Below are positions 13,036-20,388 of a stretch of DNA of 20,820 nucleotides, in pieces; position 1 is the first letter of the stretch; the number at the start of each line of letters is the position of its first letter. The stretch spans positions 1-20,820 of the forward strand of contig JBJEKW010000009.1 of assembly GCA_051878835.1 (NCBI GenBank). Direction: 5' to 3'. The position numbers were made by a program, and so were the translations under genes. Source of the DNA: Olsenella_K sp051878835 (GTDB lineage Bacteria; Actinomycetota; Coriobacteriia; Coriobacteriales; Atopobiaceae). A model generated the notes under the pieces. That model saw nothing but the letters and a program-made list of their open reading frames with translations, did not search any database and was not told the DNA's origin.

Positions 13036-14682
13036 CTAGTCGGTGGCTGTGGAGCTGGACGAGGAACCAGACGAACTCCCGGAACTCGAGCTGCCAGAGC
13101 CCGAACTCGAACTGGTGCTGCCGGAGCTGGACCCCGACGAGCTGCTCGACCCGCTGCTGCTCGACCCGCTGCTGCTCGACCCGCTGCTGCCAGAACCCGA
13201 CGATGACCCCGAGTCGTTGGATGAGCCCGAGCTACTGGAGTCGCTGGAGCTGACCGTCCCGTCCGCGTCGGCCACCTGGTCCGTGAACTGAGTGCCGTCC
13301 TCGGTCGAGTTGCCGTTGGCGCCGGTGCCCGACGTCAGGTTCTCGTTCGAGTCCGAGCTCAGGCCGCGATACGACGGCTTGCTGGGCACGCGCACGTTCA
13401 GGTAGGTAATCTGCCCCGCGTACTCCTGCAGCACCTGCTTGATGACCGTCTCCTTCGAGTCGATGTTCGATGCGGCGCCCAGGGACACCTGCACGCCGCT
13501 GGACAGCACGCAGGACACGCCGTTCGTCTCGGGGGCCGAGTAGCACACGATCTGCGACTTCATGTCATCCGAGAACTGCTGCTGGAACGCCACGACGGTC
13601 AGGATCTCGTCGTCGGTGCAGGCCAATCCCGCCACGGGCGAGACGGACGAGGGCACGTCGGTGATGACGACGGAGCCCGTCTGCGAAGCCAGGCTCATGG
13701 CTGCGTCCGTGACGGACTGGTCGCCCGACACCTCGATGCGCTTGGGCTCTATCCAGATGTTGTCGGGACCCAGATACCAGGCCAGGTTGCCCGTGCCCAT
13801 GACCACCAGGTACGCCGGCTGACGCTCGGTGACGGTGATCTTCAGCTTGTCGGGGAACTCGCGCGTGATGTTTGCCGAGAGGATCCAGGGGTTGCGCTCG
13901 AGGTTCTTCTGGATGGCGTCGGTGTCCACGTTCAGGAGCGTGGAGCCGTCCTGGACGTTGGCCAGGCGCACGATGCTGTCGGCCGTCACGTGGGCGGAGT
14001 CGTCGGCGTCCACCTCGGTGATGGTGAATGCGGACGTGTGCGACAGCAGCGTGATCGCCACGAGGAAGGCCACCAGCAGGACCAGCAGTACGCCCACCAC
14101 GATGATGACGATCTTCAGCGCCTTCCCGGTGTTGACGTCACGGCGGCGGTCCTTCTGGCCCAGGGCCTGCTTGTCGACCGTCAGCGTGCCCGTACCGCGG
14201 ATGCCGCCCTTGGGAAGCCCCCTACCCTGCAGCTTTCCGGAGACCTCGTCCACCTTTGCGCCCACGACGCCCCCGCGGCCGGTTCGCGTGGTGGGCTTTG
14301 CCTTGGGAATGCGCCCGGTCGCCCCGGTGCGCCCCGTTGCGCCGGCGCGTCCCGTGTTGCCGGGACGGCCGGCATTCCCGGTGCGCTTGGCCGCACCAGG
14401 GTGACCCGCCGTGGCTCCGCCCCTACTAGCCGCGGCCTTCCCAGAGACGCCAGAGGGCTTCTGACGGCTCGTGGAAGCACCCGCGGGCCTTGGTGCCTGT
14501 ACTTCCCCTGCGTGGTTCAAGAAGGACGGCGTGCGGCCCGTGGAGCCCGCCGCGGCGCCGGCAGAGGGCCTCTGGGCGGCAGGCCTGCCCACTGAGCCGG
14601 CCTGCCCCTTGGGGCCGGAGCCGCTGGGCTGGCGGCCGCTCCTCTGGTCGTCGCGCTTGCCGCCGACATTGGCCTGGCTCAT
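13036..14682 (-). CDS. ftsQ: Divisome protein FtsQ with long disordered tails
   Basis: Single-pass membrane protein that links early and late divisome parts. It has 548 residues. The cytoplasmic part (1-188) is basic and rich in Gly, Arg, Ala and Pro, including eight Gly-X-Y triplets (102-125). The membrane segment is about 189-213 (IVIIVVGVLLVLLVAFLVAI). Outside, a POTRA domain (about 219-288) is seen from FTITEVDADDSAHV to LKITVTERQPAYLV, followed by the FtsQ/DivIB beta region to about 440. The last ~70 residues (478-543) are nearly only Ser and Gly. Usual FtsQ proteins are 250-350 residues, so both tails are additions. The start at 14682 was chosen over an upstream in-frame ATG because AGGAAGGA precedes it and the spacer between has hairpins. 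It follows murC at 171 nt. Confidence 0.9.
   Translation of the reverse strand: MSQANVGGKRDDQRSGRQPSGSGPKGQAGSVGRPAAQRPSAGAAAGSTGRTPSFLNHAGEVQAPRPAGASTSRQKPSGVSGKAAASRGGATAGHPGAAKRTGNAGRPGNTGRAGATGRTGATGRIPKAKPTTRTGRGGVVGAKVDEVSGKLQGRGLPKGGIRGTGTLTVDKQALGQKDRRRDVNTGKALKIVIIVVGVLLVLLVAFLVAITLLSHTSAFTITEVDADDSAHVTADSIVRLANVQDGSTLLNVDTDAIQKNLERNPWILSANITREFPDKLKITVTERQPAYLVVMGTGNLAWYLGPDNIWIEPKRIEVSGDQSVTDAAMSLASQTGSVVITDVPSSVSPVAGLACTDDEILTVVAFQQQFSDDMKSQIVCYSAPETNGVSCVLSSGVQVSLGAASNIDSKETVIKQVLQEYAGQITYLNVRVPSKPSYRGLSSDSNENLTSGTGANGNSTEDGTQFTDQVADADGTVSSSDSSSSGSSNDSGSSSGSGSSGSSSSGSSSSGSSSSSGSSSGSTSSSSGSGSSSSGSSSGSSSSSTATD
13138..13192. repeat. 15-bp tandem repeat in the FtsQ Ser/Gly tail
   Basis: The unit gctgctgctcgaccc (plus strand) repeats about three times in tandem, coding Gly-Ser-Ser-Ser-Ser units on the minus strand. 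Such a repeat can gain or lose units by slippage, changing tail length in steps of five residues without a frameshift. Confidence 0.75.
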
Positions 14683-14701
14683 GTGTACGTCCTTCCTCGC
14701 T

Positions 14702-14819
14702 GGCCTCGGCAGAGGCCATGCCCCGGCATCTGCCGGTGCACTATGGGAAGCCTGCCCTGGCGCGATTGGCTTCCCCCTACGCACAAGGCAGGGCCCCCTG
14801 CACCTCAGAGGGTCCTGCC
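14702..14819 (-). other. Four successive stem-loops in the murC-ftsQ spacer
   Basis: Perfect stems on the minus-strand transcript, from ftsQ back to murC: GGCCTC/GAGGCC (14702-14707 with 14712-14717), CCGGC/GCCGG (14723-14727 with 14732-14736), the 8-bp GGGAAGCC/GGCTTCCC (14745-14752 with 14768-14775) and GGCAGG/CCTGCC (14787-14792 with 14814-14819). The first ends just before the ftsQ ribosome-binding site. No T run follows any of them. They may process or attenuate the transcript between murC and ftsQ. Confidence 0.6.
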
Positions 14820-14853
14820 CATGAATCCCGCTACGCTGCCACGACGCCCGGAA

Positions 14854-16278
14854 CTAATCGTTCGCGGGCTGCTTGTCGCGCTCCTGCATGGCCTCGATGA
14901 ACGCGGGGCCCATGGCGGTGACGTCGCCGGCGCCCTGGGTGATCACCAGGTCGCCGGGACGCACGATCTGGCACAGGCGCTCGACGAGATCCTTGCGGTT
15001 GGGGATGTACTCGACGTCGTCCACCGACCCGGCGGACTTGACCTCGTTCGCGATGGTCTTCCCGGAGATGCCGGGGATGGGCATCTCGCCCGCGGAGAAC
15101 ACGTCCATGACCAGCAGCACGTCGGCGTTGTTGAACGCGGTGCCAAACATGTGCTGCAGGGCCTGCGTCCTGGAGTAGCGATGCGGCTGGAACACGCAGA
15201 TGATGCGCTTGAACTCCAGGTCCTTCGCCGCGCCCAGGGTGGCGGCTATCTCGGTGGGATGGTGACCGTAGTCGTCGACCACGGTGACGCCGTCCACGTC
15301 GCCCACGTGCGTGAAGCGCCTGCGGGTGCCCTTGAACTCGGACAGGGCCTCCGCGGCCTTCTGCACGTCCTGGCCCAGCACGTCGGCGACGGCGATGGAC
15401 GCGGTGGCGTTCAGCACGTTGTGGCGGCCGGGGTTGGAGTGGATGGTGACGTCGACCTTCTGGCCGGAGGGCGTCTGCACGTGCAGGTGCGTGGCCAAGC
15501 CGTGGTGGGTGTCGTCTTCGGTGCACACGTAGTCGTTCGAGGGGTCAAAGCCGTACGTGACCACCTTGCGGCCCGTGGAGCGCGCCAGCTCGGCGTAGTG
15601 GGGCACGTCGCCCATGACCACGACGGTGCCGTCCGGGCCAACCAGGCCCATGAACTTGCAGAAGGTCTTCTCGATGTTCTCGAGGGTGCCGTAGTGGTCC
15701 AGGTGGTCGGCCTCGATGTTGGTGATGACCGCCACGTGCGGGTTCAGGTACAGGAACGAGCCGTCAGACTCGTCGGCCTCGCACACGAAGTAGCCTCCGT
15801 TGCCGTTGCGGCCGTTCGTGCCGTAGCCCTCGACGACGGCGCCGATGAGGAACGACGGGTCCAGGCCCAGCTTGTCCAGCATGGTGGCAATCATGGAGCT
15901 GGTGGTGGACTTGCCGTGCGTGCCGGCGACGGCCACCGTGAGCGCGCCCTCGCCCAGCGCCGCCAGCATCTTTGCGCGGGGCCACACGGGGATGCCCAGC
16001 TCGCGTGCGCGCACGAGCTCGGGGTTGGTCTCGGGGATGGCCGTCGAGATGACCACGACGTCTGGGGCGGCTTCGTCGATGTTCTTTGCCTCGTGGCCCA
16101 CGTGGACCGGAATGCCGGCCTTCTCGAGCTCGCGGACGTAGCGGCTCTCCTTCAGGTCGGAGCCGGTGACCTTGCAGCCGCGCTCGTGCAGCACGAGCGC
16201 GATGCCGCTCATGCCGGCACCGCCGATGCCGATGAAGTGGGCGCTGTGGAAGCTCTGGTTCGTCTGGGTATCGCTCAT
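14854..16278 (-). CDS. murC: UDP-N-acetylmuramate--L-alanine ligase MurC
   Basis: Cytoplasmic ATP-dependent ligase that adds L-Ala, the first residue of the peptidoglycan stem peptide, to UDP-MurNAc. It has 474 residues, the usual length. Seen are the N-terminal nucleotide-binding loop HFIGIGGAGMSGIA (14-27), the ATP-binding P-loop AVAGTHGKST (116-125), a central ligase domain with VCEADESDGSFLYLNP and ITNIEADHLDHYGT, and the C-terminal domain with DDYGHHPTEI and VFQPHRYSRTQAL. The start ATG has AAGGAGG about 7 nt upstream. It lies between murG (68 nt upstream) and ftsQ, the common actinobacterial order. Confidence 0.97.
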   Translation of the reverse strand: MSDTQTNQSFHSAHFIGIGGAGMSGIALVLHERGCKVTGSDLKESRYVRELEKAGIPVHVGHEAKNIDEAAPDVVVISTAIPETNPELVRARELGIPVWPRAKMLAALGEGALTVAVAGTHGKSTTSSMIATMLDKLGLDPSFLIGAVVEGYGTNGRNGNGGYFVCEADESDGSFLYLNPHVAVITNIEADHLDHYGTLENIEKTFCKFMGLVGPDGTVVVMGDVPHYAELARSTGRKVVTYGFDPSNDYVCTEDDTHHGLATHLHVQTPSGQKVDVTIHSNPGRHNVLNATASIAVADVLGQDVQKAAEALSEFKGTRRRFTHVGDVDGVTVVDDYGHHPTEIAATLGAAKDLEFKRIICVFQPHRYSRTQALQHMFGTAFNNADVLLVMDVFSAGEMPIPGISGKTIANEVKSAGSVDDVEYIPNRKDLVERLCQIVRPGDLVITQGAGDVTAMGPAFIEAMQERDKQPAND

Positions 16279-16312
16279 GGAATCCTCCTTCAGAGGTTAC
16301 GTTGCATTGGGT

Positions 16313-16332
16313 GCGCCGCGCGCAGGCGGCGC
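16313..16332 (-). other. Stem-loop in the murG-murC spacer
   Basis: A perfect 7-bp stem GCGCCGC/GCGGCGC (16313-16319 with 16326-16332) with a 6-nt loop, 34 nt upstream of the murC start and just after murG. No T run, so not a classical terminator; possibly an mRNA-processing or stability element. Confidence 0.45.
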
Positions 16333-16346
16333 TCAGGCGGACGGGG

Positions 16347-17474
16347 CTACACCCTGACCGCGGCCTGCTCCACCTGGTCGGCAAGCGCGCTGGCCGCGCG
16401 GTCCTGCCCCAGGCCCCTGGCGGCGGCGCGCATGCTCTGGCGCTCGTCGGGGCTGTCCACCAGCTCCAGGAGCTGCTTGGCGAAGTCCGGGCCGTCCAGC
16501 TGGTCGTCCTTCACCAGGCGTGCGGCACCCGCGTCCACCAGGTAGTGGGCGTTCGTGGTCTGGTGGTCCGCCGTCGCAAACGGGTAGGGCACCAGGATGG
16601 AGGGCACGGCCAGCGCCGCAATCTCGGCGATGGACGATGCGCCCGCGCGCGAGAGCACCAGGTCGGCTGCGGCGAGGGCCTCGCCCATGTTGTCGATGTA
16701 GGGGCGCACCTGCCAGCGCCTGGCCTCCTGGTCGCTCAGCTGCAGGGAAGACGCGACCTCGTCGTAGAGCTCCTTGCCCGTGGAGTGCACCACGTACAGG
16801 TTCGGCCGTTCGAGCAGCTGGTCCTTCAGGGCCACGATGGCCTGGTTCACGTGCTGCGCACCCAGGCTGCCTCCGAACACCAGGAGCAGCGTCGCATCCT
16901 CGGGAACGCCGAACGCCTGACGACCGGCGTCATGCGAGGCGTGGACCACGCTCTGGCGCACGGGGTTGCCGGTGACGACGATGTTGGTCTGCGGTCCGAC
17001 GTGCTCCTTGAACGCGTTGCACGCCACCGGCAGCGAGACGCACACCGTCGTGGCCTTCCCCGCGGAGGTCTTGTTTGCAAGGCCGGGCACGGAGTTCTGC
17101 TCGTGGATGACGATGGGCACGTCGTTCTTGTGGCACCACGACATCAGGGGCATCTCGACGTAGGCGCCAAAGCCCACGGCGACGTCGGGCTTGCCGCTTT
17201 GCTGGAAGTCGGCAGCCAGCGTGCTCTCAGCCTTGCGCATGCGCCACAGTGCCGAGAAGAGCGTCCACGGCCTCGAGCGGTCGAATCCCGTGACGCGTAT
17301 GGGCTTGAAGTCGAAGCCCGCCTGGGGCACCAGCGTGCCCTCCAGCTTTTGCGTCTGGCCATAGAACGTAACGTGGTCGCCCCTTTGGGTGAGCTCCTCG
17401 GCAAGTGCGAGCGCTGGGTTTATGTGTCCCGCCGTACCGCCGGCAGCTATGGCCACCTCTAGCTTCTGAGTCAC
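16347..17474 (-). CDS. murG: UDP-N-acetylglucosamine transferase MurG
   Basis: Peripheral membrane glycosyltransferase on the inner face that turns lipid I into lipid II by adding GlcNAc. It has 375 residues starting at GTG (AAGGAG 7 nt upstream), 1 nt after the ftsW stop. Seen are the N-terminal GGTAGHINPALALA loop (12-25), PIVIHEQNSVPGLANK in the middle, LLLVFGGSLGAQHVN at the start of the second Rossmann domain and DLVLSRAGASSIAEIAAL with the UDP-binding region. Gene order mraY-murD-ftsW-murG-murC is the standard dcw order. Confidence 0.97.
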   Translation of the reverse strand: MTQKLEVAIAAGGTAGHINPALALAEELTQRGDHVTFYGQTQKLEGTLVPQAGFDFKPIRVTGFDRSRPWTLFSALWRMRKAESTLAADFQQSGKPDVAVGFGAYVEMPLMSWCHKNDVPIVIHEQNSVPGLANKTSAGKATTVCVSLPVACNAFKEHVGPQTNIVVTGNPVRQSVVHASHDAGRQAFGVPEDATLLLVFGGSLGAQHVNQAIVALKDQLLERPNLYVVHSTGKELYDEVASSLQLSDQEARRWQVRPYIDNMGEALAAADLVLSRAGASSIAEIAALAVPSILVPYPFATADHQTTNAHYLVDAGAARLVKDDQLDGPDFAKQLLELVDSPDERQSMRAAARGLGQDRAASALADQVEQAAVRV

Positions 17475-17475
17475 G

Positions 17476-19116
17476 CTAGCTCCTTCTGCCCCGCGGCCGC
17501 CCGTCGCGGTCGCGCGTGTCGTCGTACTTTCTAAGTCTATCCGCTGGGTCCGCGTCGAGGTCTATCCTATCCCAACCTCCACGTTGCCTACCCCTTTGGT
17601 ATGCGTCCGCCCTGCCGCGCTGCCTCGAGGGGTCCGAGCCCACCAGGCGCAGCGTCCTGGGCCGCGTCTCGCTCGGGCGCCCAACCCCCTCGTCGGCACG
17701 CTCGTCCCCTCTGTCGTACGCTCGGGCGCGCGAGCGGCCGTTGCCGTAGGAGCTGTCGTCGTAGGCTCCCCCACCCCGGCGTCCATACGAGCCACCGGCG
17801 AGGTTCGTCCTTCTCCACGAACGCGGCGTGGGGTTGCCCGCACGCGACAGGCCCTCGTCGTAGCGGTCCTGCGCCTGGGCTCGCCATGCGGCGTCGTCCT
17901 CGTCGGTGACCTCGCGCAGCATGCTGCGCCTGCGGTCGTAGACCGTCTGGGGCAGGTGCGAGTGCACGGACACCGACCACATGAGCCCCACCATGATCAG
18001 GCACGCCATGATGGAAGATCCACCGTACGAAACGAACGGAACGGGCTTGCCCGACAGGGGGAACAACCCCAGCACGCCGCACACGTTCAGCAGGAACTGG
18101 ATGGCAAACATGGTCGCGCAGCCAAAGGCTATGAGCTTCCCCTCAAGGTCGGGCGCCTGCTCGGCGATGCGGTAGCCCGCCCACAGCAGAAGCGCAATGG
18201 CCGCGACGACGGCCACCGTCCCCACGAAGCCCAGCTCCTCGCCGATGACGGCAAAGATGAAGTCGTTGTACGCCATGGGCAGGTAGTTGTACTTCTGCTT
18301 CGACATGCCCACGCCCACGCCGAACAGCCCTCCCGAGCCGAAGGCATAGAAGCCCTGCACCAGCTGGTAGCCGGTGTTGTTGGCGTCCAGGAACGGATCG
18401 AACATGGTCATGATGCGCGCACGCGAGTATGAGTCGTGCATGGAGTATGCCGCGGCAACGATGCCTCCCAGGGCAAAGACAACGCCCACGGCGATTGAGG
18501 GCAGGCCCGAGAAGTACGCCATCAGCAGCAGGGTAAGCGCGATGATGCCCGTGGTGCCCTTGTCGGGCTGCAAAACTATGAGCACGAGCAGGAGACCCAG
18601 GAACGCGCAGACGCGCAGCCAGAACCCCCCGTCGCTGAGCTCGTGGTCTTGGTAGTAGCGCGAGAGGTACCACGCTCCCATCAGCACGGCCACGGGCTTG
18701 GCGAACTCCGAGGGCTGTATCGTGACGGGACCCACCGCGACCCAACGCGAGGCGCCGTAGGCGTCCTGTCCGGCGACGGAGGTATGCACCGCCACCAGCA
18801 GCAGCATCATGACGCCCCATGCCACATAGAGCCTTCTGCCCATGAGCTTGTGGTAGTCGACGAACCGCAGGGCCACGGCCACGGCAACCCCGATGGCGGC
18901 AAAGAGAGCCTGCCGCTTTAGGTAGAATGCCGCGTCCCCCATCTGGTAGAGCGCCGTGATGGAAGAGGACGAGTAGATCATGACCAGGCCGAAGACCGTC
19001 AGGCCAAACGCGGTTATCAAAAGGAGGAGCCGTGGCGCCATGATGCGCGCGGGCTCCCCGAATATGGTGCGTTGTGCCTTGGGCGTTCGGTCGACCGTGC
19101 GTGCGGCCGCGCGCAT
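17476..19116 (-). CDS. ftsW: Septal peptidoglycan glycosyltransferase FtsW (SEDS) with long cytoplasmic tail
   Basis: Multi-pass membrane enzyme of the SEDS family that polymerises lipid II at the septum with its partner class B PBP. It has 546 residues with about ten membrane segments between 26 and 385. Conserved SEDS stretches are SRWVAVGPVTIQPSEFAK (123-140), QPDKGTTG, FDPFLDANNTGYQLVQGFYAFGSGG, NDFIFAVIGEELG (284-296, with likely catalytic D285) and SGKPVPFVSYGGSS (355-368). After the last membrane segment comes a charged tail of about 155 residues (391-546) rich in Arg, Asp, Gly and Tyr. The start ATG follows the murD stop directly (TAGATG). RodA is an alternative name for SEDS proteins, but the dcw position points to FtsW. 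Confidence 0.94.
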   Translation of the reverse strand: MRAAARTVDRTPKAQRTIFGEPARIMAPRLLLLITAFGLTVFGLVMIYSSSSITALYQMGDAAFYLKRQALFAAIGVAVAVALRFVDYHKLMGRRLYVAWGVMMLLLVAVHTSVAGQDAYGASRWVAVGPVTIQPSEFAKPVAVLMGAWYLSRYYQDHELSDGGFWLRVCAFLGLLLVLIVLQPDKGTTGIIALTLLLMAYFSGLPSIAVGVVFALGGIVAAAYSMHDSYSRARIMTMFDPFLDANNTGYQLVQGFYAFGSGGLFGVGVGMSKQKYNYLPMAYNDFIFAVIGEELGFVGTVAVVAAIALLLWAGYRIAEQAPDLEGKLIAFGCATMFAIQFLLNVCGVLGLFPLSGKPVPFVSYGGSSIMACLIMVGLMWSVSVHSHLPQTVYDRRRSMLREVTDEDDAAWRAQAQDRYDEGLSRAGNPTPRSWRRTNLAGGSYGRRGGGAYDDSSYGNGRSRARAYDRGDERADEGVGRPSETRPRTLRLVGSDPSRQRGRADAYQRGRQRGGWDRIDLDADPADRLRKYDDTRDRDGRPRGRRS

Positions 19117-20373
19117 CTAGAGCACCTCGGCGCCGATGCGATGGGCCACCAGCTCCTTGAAGATGTGGCCTCGCTCCTCGTAGCCCTTGAACTCGTCGAA
19201 CGACGAGCANNNNNNNNNNNNNNNNNNNNNNNNNNNNNNNNNNNNNNNNNNNNNNNNNNNNNNNNNNNNNNNNNNNNNNNNNNNNNNNNNNNNNNNNNNN
19301 NNNNNNNNNGTGTTCGTGGCCTTCGAGTCGTTCACGAAGTGGACGCCGTTCAGCTCGCCGCAGGGCTCGATGCGGTGCTCCAGGGCATGGAACGCCAGCA
19401 GGCCGTGGCAGACCGCCGTGGGCGACACGCCCAGCTCCAGCGCGATGGCGGACGCCGCCAGGGCGTTCTCGCAGTTGTGCTCGCCCTTGATGGGGAGGTT
19501 CTCCACGGCCACGAGGTCGTGCTCGCCGTCCTCGAGGCGCACCACGAGCCTGCCCTCGCGCACGAAGGCCGCCAAGGGCGTCTGGGGGTCGCCGTGCACG
19601 TTGATGTGGCACACGCGCAGCTGTCGGTCCTCGAGCCTGCCGATGATGTCGCGGCACCACTGGTCCTCGTCGGAGACGACGGCCAGGTCGGTCACGTCCA
19701 GGTTGGCAAAGATGCGCTCCTTGGCCGCGGCGTAGTTCTGCAGGGTCTTGTGCCACTCCACGTGGTCGGGCGTGACGTTCAGCAGGCATGCCACGCGCGG
19801 GTGCAGGTAGCGCGAGGTCGCCAGCTGGAAGCTGGAGAGCTCGGCCACGAACCACTCGTCCTTGGGGCGCTGTGCCAGCCTGCTGGTGGGAACGACGCCG
19901 ATGTTGCCCACGTACTCGCTGGACAGGCCGCCCGCCTGCAGCAGCTGGTTCGTCAGCGTGGTCGTGGTGGTCTTGCCGTTGGTGCCGGTGATGCCAACCC
20001 AGCGCTGCGGGCTCTGGCGCCATGCGAACTCGGGCTCGCCGATGACCTCGGTGGCATGCTCGCTGGCCGAGCGATAGAAGTCGGAGAACTCGGAGATGCC
20101 GGGCGAGGCTATGCAGAGGTCGAAGTGTCCGCTCAGCTCCTCGGTGCCCAGCACCACGTTCACGCCCGCCTCGCGCAGGCTCTGAGAGACCTGGCCCTCG
20201 GTCGAGCGCGCGCCGCCGTACAGGGTGATGGCACTGACCAGGTCGCCCAGACCCAGGAGGTAGTTGACCACAGCGACGCCGGTCTTTCCCATGCCCAGCA
20301 CGCAAACGTTGCCCAGCGGCATGCCGACGCTTGCGCCCTTGTACGTGACGCCGTCAGAGTCCGTGTAGTCCAT
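19117..20373 (-). CDS. murD: UDP-N-acetylmuramoyl-L-alanine--D-glutamate ligase MurD (interrupted by an N gap)
   Basis: Cytoplasmic ATP-dependent ligase adding D-Glu to UDP-MurNAc-L-Ala. Seen are the N-terminal VCVLGMGKTGVAV loop (23-35), the P-loop WVGITGTNGKTTTTTL (125-140), LNVTPDHVEWH, HFVNDSKATN just before the gap, and CSSFDEFKGYEERGHIFKELV at the end. A 100-N run replaces the segment between SKATN and CSSFDEF. The frame happens to stay open through the Ns, but E. coli MurD has about 90 residues there against 33-34 here, so part of the C-terminal domain is missing from the assembly rather than from the gene. The ATG has TAGGAGG upstream and follows mraY by 15 nt. Confidence 0.93.
   Translation of the reverse strand: MDYTDSDGVTYKGASVGMPLGNVCVLGMGKTGVAVVNYLLGLGDLVSAITLYGGARSTEGQVSQSLREAGVNVVLGTEELSGHFDLCIASPGISEFSDFYRSASEHATEVIGEPEFAWRQSPQRWVGITGTNGKTTTTTLTNQLLQAGGLSSEYVGNIGVVPTSRLAQRPKDEWFVAELSSFQLATSRYLHPRVACLLNVTPDHVEWHKTLQNYAAAKERIFANLDVTDLAVVSDEDQWCRDIIGRLEDRQLRVCHINVHGDPQTPLAAFVREGRLVVRLEDGEHDLVAVENLPIKGEHNCENALAASAIALELGVSPTAVCHGLLAFHALEHRIEPCGELNGVHFVNDSKATNXXXXXXXXXXXXXXXXXXXXXXXXXXXXXXXXXXCSSFDEFKGYEERGHIFKELVAHRIGAEVL
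19210..19309. other. Assembly gap, 100 Ns
   Basis: Exactly 100 N, the usual placeholder for a gap of unknown size, inside murD. From the missing part of MurD the real gap should be near 270 nt. Confidence 0.97.
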
Positions 20374-20388
20374 TGAGGACCTCCTAGT

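Noticed and set aside
13138..13192. Tandem repeat as a CRISPR array
   Set aside because: Unit of 15 bp without spacers, inside the reading frame of the FtsQ tail.
14683..16545. 620-residue plus-strand frame antisense to murC
   Set aside because: High-GC shadow frame with Val/His/Gly-rich repeats; MurC on the other strand is unambiguous.
18143..20305. 720-residue minus-strand frame running across murD and ftsW
   Set aside because: Reads both genes in the wrong frame and crosses the N gap; the MurD and FtsW frames show all family motifs.
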